A stretch of 7,149 nt of DNA from CAZJPD01 sp964547795 (GTDB taxonomy: Bacteria > Pseudomonadota > Alphaproteobacteria > Rickettsiales > Midichloriaceae): NCBI GenBank assembly GCA_964547795.1, contig CAZJPD010000040.1:1-7149 (forward strand). The letters are read 5' to 3'. Positions within the stretch are counted from its first letter, which is position 1. Every line of letters starts with the position of its first letter. A program made the translations under genes and the position numbers. Of the stretch, positions 6,137 to 7,149 are shown in pieces. A model generated the notes under the pieces. The model saw only the letters and a program-made list of their open reading frames with translations, made no database searches and was not told the DNA's origin.

Positions 6137-6568
6137 CATGACATTAACACCTAAAATTATATCTAGCTATATTGTCGAAAAGTGTGCAGCTTTGGGCATA
6201 CATGATACTAGTCAGATGAAATTACAAAAACTTGTTTTTTTTGCGTGGATTTGGTATGGAGTTTTATATAAAAAAAACTTTTTGATGAAGAGCCTGTAGC
6301 ATGGGAACACGGACCACTTTTTCAATCTCTTTGGAAACAAACAAGCATTTTTGGGCGTAATCCAATCACAGCAGAAAACTTAAGATATGGGAGTAAAGAT
6401 ATTAAAGACAAGGTATTATTGGAATATTTAGACAATGTTATTGCTAATTATGGTAAATATTCAGCGTATGAACTCAAAGACAAATCACATAAGGAATTTT
6501 GGGATAAGTCTCATAAGACAGTAGATCAAGTAATAAGCTGGGATGATGCTGTAGGGTTTTTACACTGA
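6123..6568 (+). pseudogene. Panacea/SocA-like antitoxin-domain protein (DUF4065), split at an A8 run
   Basis: The pattern MKLQKLVFFAWIWYGVLY, then LFDEEPVAWEHGPLFQSLW and GRNPI, is that of the Panacea domain (SocA/GepA family). It is found in antitoxins that neutralise diverse toxins and in the Caulobacter proteolytic adaptor SocA. The frame from ATG 6123 (GAGG 6112-6115, 7 bases upstream) runs to TAG 6297-6299 after 58 residues. The rest of the domain continues in the -1 frame to TGA 6566-6568. The break lies at A8 (6270-6277), and in the zero frame the heptamer A AAA AAC (6272-6278) is a classical -1 slippery site. A -1 shift gives a 148-residue protein, a normal length for the domain. It could thus be a pseudogene, a gene expressed by frameshifting or transcript slippage, or a homopolymer error. 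It ends in a TGATG overlap with the next small ORF. The domain call is fairly sure; its present function is unknown. Confidence 0.75.
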
Positions 6569-6687
6569 TGAGCCATATTATTCCTGGTCTAGTGCTAGAG
6601 TACAGCAATTACACAAAGCTCTCGTCTGAGATTCAAGATATAGCAAGTAATTTGATTCGAGAAAATTGTAGAAGTAGTATAGATTAA
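6568..6687 (+). CDS. Small 39-residue ORF coupled to the Panacea-like gene
   Basis: ATG 6568 overlaps the TGA of the Panacea-like frame (TGATG), the usual layout for translational coupling. The product begins MSHIIPGLVLEYSNYTKL and ends IRENCRSSID at TAA 6685-6687. No domain, signal peptide or membrane segment is seen. The position suggests the partner (toxin) gene or what is left of it, but the sequence itself gives no proof. It abuts the HicA-like remnant. Confidence 0.4.
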   Translation: MSHIIPGLVLEYSNYTKLSSEIQDIASNLIRENCRSSID

Positions 6688-6872
6688 TTATCATAACCTA
6701 ATCAAGATACTGAAAGATCATGGATGCAATTTTGTTGCTGAGGGTGAAAGGCAGTCATGAAACATGGTATAGCCCTATAACTAAAGTGAAATTTACCGTG
6801 AGTAAAACTATTAAAGCAAAAGGGACTTTTTATGGCGTACTTAAGCAAGCAGGAATAAAGATAAACCCTTAA
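6683..6872 (+). pseudogene. HicA-like toxin remnant (lost start codon, frameshift)
   Basis: Two frames together give a HicA-type protein of about 62 residues, the usual length. The first part is INYHNLIKILKDHGCNFV, then AEGE; the second is GSHETWYSP, ITKVKFTVSKTIKAKGTFYG and VLKQAGIKINP, ending at TAA 6870-6872. HicA toxins are small mRNA-cleaving proteins of dsRNA-binding fold with the same order: an I+KILK.HG helix, a GSHE/HH strand with the catalytic His (His codon 6756-6758), and a final LKQAGI helix. One surplus base in the AAA run 6747-6749 breaks the frame. Where the start codon should be stands ATT (6683-6685), so the ATG seems lost. No hicB antitoxin is recognised next to it. The open frame on the opposite strand here (6702-6887) is taken as a shadow. 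Confidence 0.65.
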
Positions 6873-6964
6873 TTTAAACAAATACAAATGCTTTTTATTG
6901 TCAATTTTTGTAGCGAATCTTAAAGTAACAAGTGTGATTTTTTGAACAAATATTAAAAAGAATT

Positions 6965-7149
6965 ATGAAGCTGTTAGTTGGGTTAGGTAATCCTGGAACA
7001 AAATACCAGCATACCAGGCATAATGTTGGTTTTAATGCTATAAGGATTATTGCAGATAAATATGAAGTTTTAGGTTTTCAAGATAAGTTTGATGGTCAGA
7101 TGGCAAAGGTAAAAATTTTTGATGAGCAAATATCATTATTTATGCCAAT
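6965..7149 (+). CDS. pth: Peptidyl-tRNA hydrolase, N-terminal part (runs off the window)
   Basis: Pth frees tRNA from peptidyl-tRNA that has dropped off the ribosome and is essential in bacteria. The first 61 codons are present and match the family from the first residue: LLVGLGNPG with Asn9, then KYQHTRHNVGFNAI with the catalytic His19 (His20 in E. coli numbering), and VKIFDEQISLFMP leading to the substrate-binding loop cut by the window edge. ATG 6965 is the clear start; the ribosome site is weak (an A-rich AAAGA just before). About 90 AT-rich bases separate it from the HicA-like remnant, with no convincing promoter. No lesion is seen in the visible part. Confidence 0.95.
   Translation, partial: MKLLVGLGNPGTKYQHTRHNVGFNAIRIIADKYEVLGFQDKFDGQMAKVKIFDEQISLFMP

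Noticed and set aside
6702..6887. 61-codon minus-strand open frame
   Set aside because: It lies opposite the HicA-like remnant, which has recognisable motifs on the + strand; the minus-strand protein has none.
1..7149. CRISPR array or replication origin
   Set aside because: No regularly spaced direct repeats and no cluster of DnaA boxes were seen.

Overview
The window is AT-rich and holds a few well-kept housekeeping genes separated by decayed genes and repeats. The intact genes are miaB, pccB and the start of pth. Around them lie a Rickettsiales-type VirB4 C-terminus, a propionyl-CoA carboxylase subunit, palindromic repeats with GTCAT..GCGAG / GTGGCAAT ends, a broken radC and broken toxin-antitoxin-like genes. 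This suggests a host-associated alphaproteobacterium undergoing genome reduction, most likely of the order Rickettsiales. The placement rests on gene content and protein similarity recalled by eye; no search was run. All convincing coding signal is on the + strand except one transposase remnant.

Left part (1-523): the C-terminal end of a VirB4-type secretion ATPase, which stops early and may be frameshifted. It is followed by a roughly 109-bp imperfect inverted-repeat element (342-450) in the spacer before miaB. Next (524-1988): intact miaB, encoding the tRNA ms2i6A37 methylthiotransferase. Its last codons form one arm of a 23-bp near-perfect inverted repeat. Positions 1974-2420 hold a minus-strand remnant of an IS1-like (InsA-type) transposase. 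A cluster of palindromic repeat units (2152-2300) sits between its zinc-ribbon and helix-turn-helix parts. Positions 2619-3525 hold a gene for an exported, probably beta-barrel, protein that is split by a frameshift.

Middle (3526-5306): an intergenic leader with a TATAAT box, mutually exclusive hairpins and a terminator-like stem, then intact pccB. PccB needs a biotin-carboxylase subunit (PccA) that is not in this window.

Right part (5335-7149): radC as a pseudogene (nonsense codon 17 plus a frameshift in an A6 run, with the JAMM motif still intact). Then comes a small defence/toxin-antitoxin-like island. It has a promoter with an operator-like palindrome, a 12-codon leader ORF, a Panacea/SocA-like gene whose two halves join exactly by a -1 shift at an A AAA AAC heptamer, a coupled 39-codon ORF, and a HicA-like toxin remnant with a lost start codon and a frameshift. 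The window ends in the first 61 codons of pth (peptidyl-tRNA hydrolase).

The main theme is erosion of accessory genes (secretion, mobile element, surface protein, toxin-antitoxin) between conserved genes. Most lesions are single-base indels, several of them in homopolymers. Real decay, tolerated slippage and sequencing error must therefore be told apart with raw reads.
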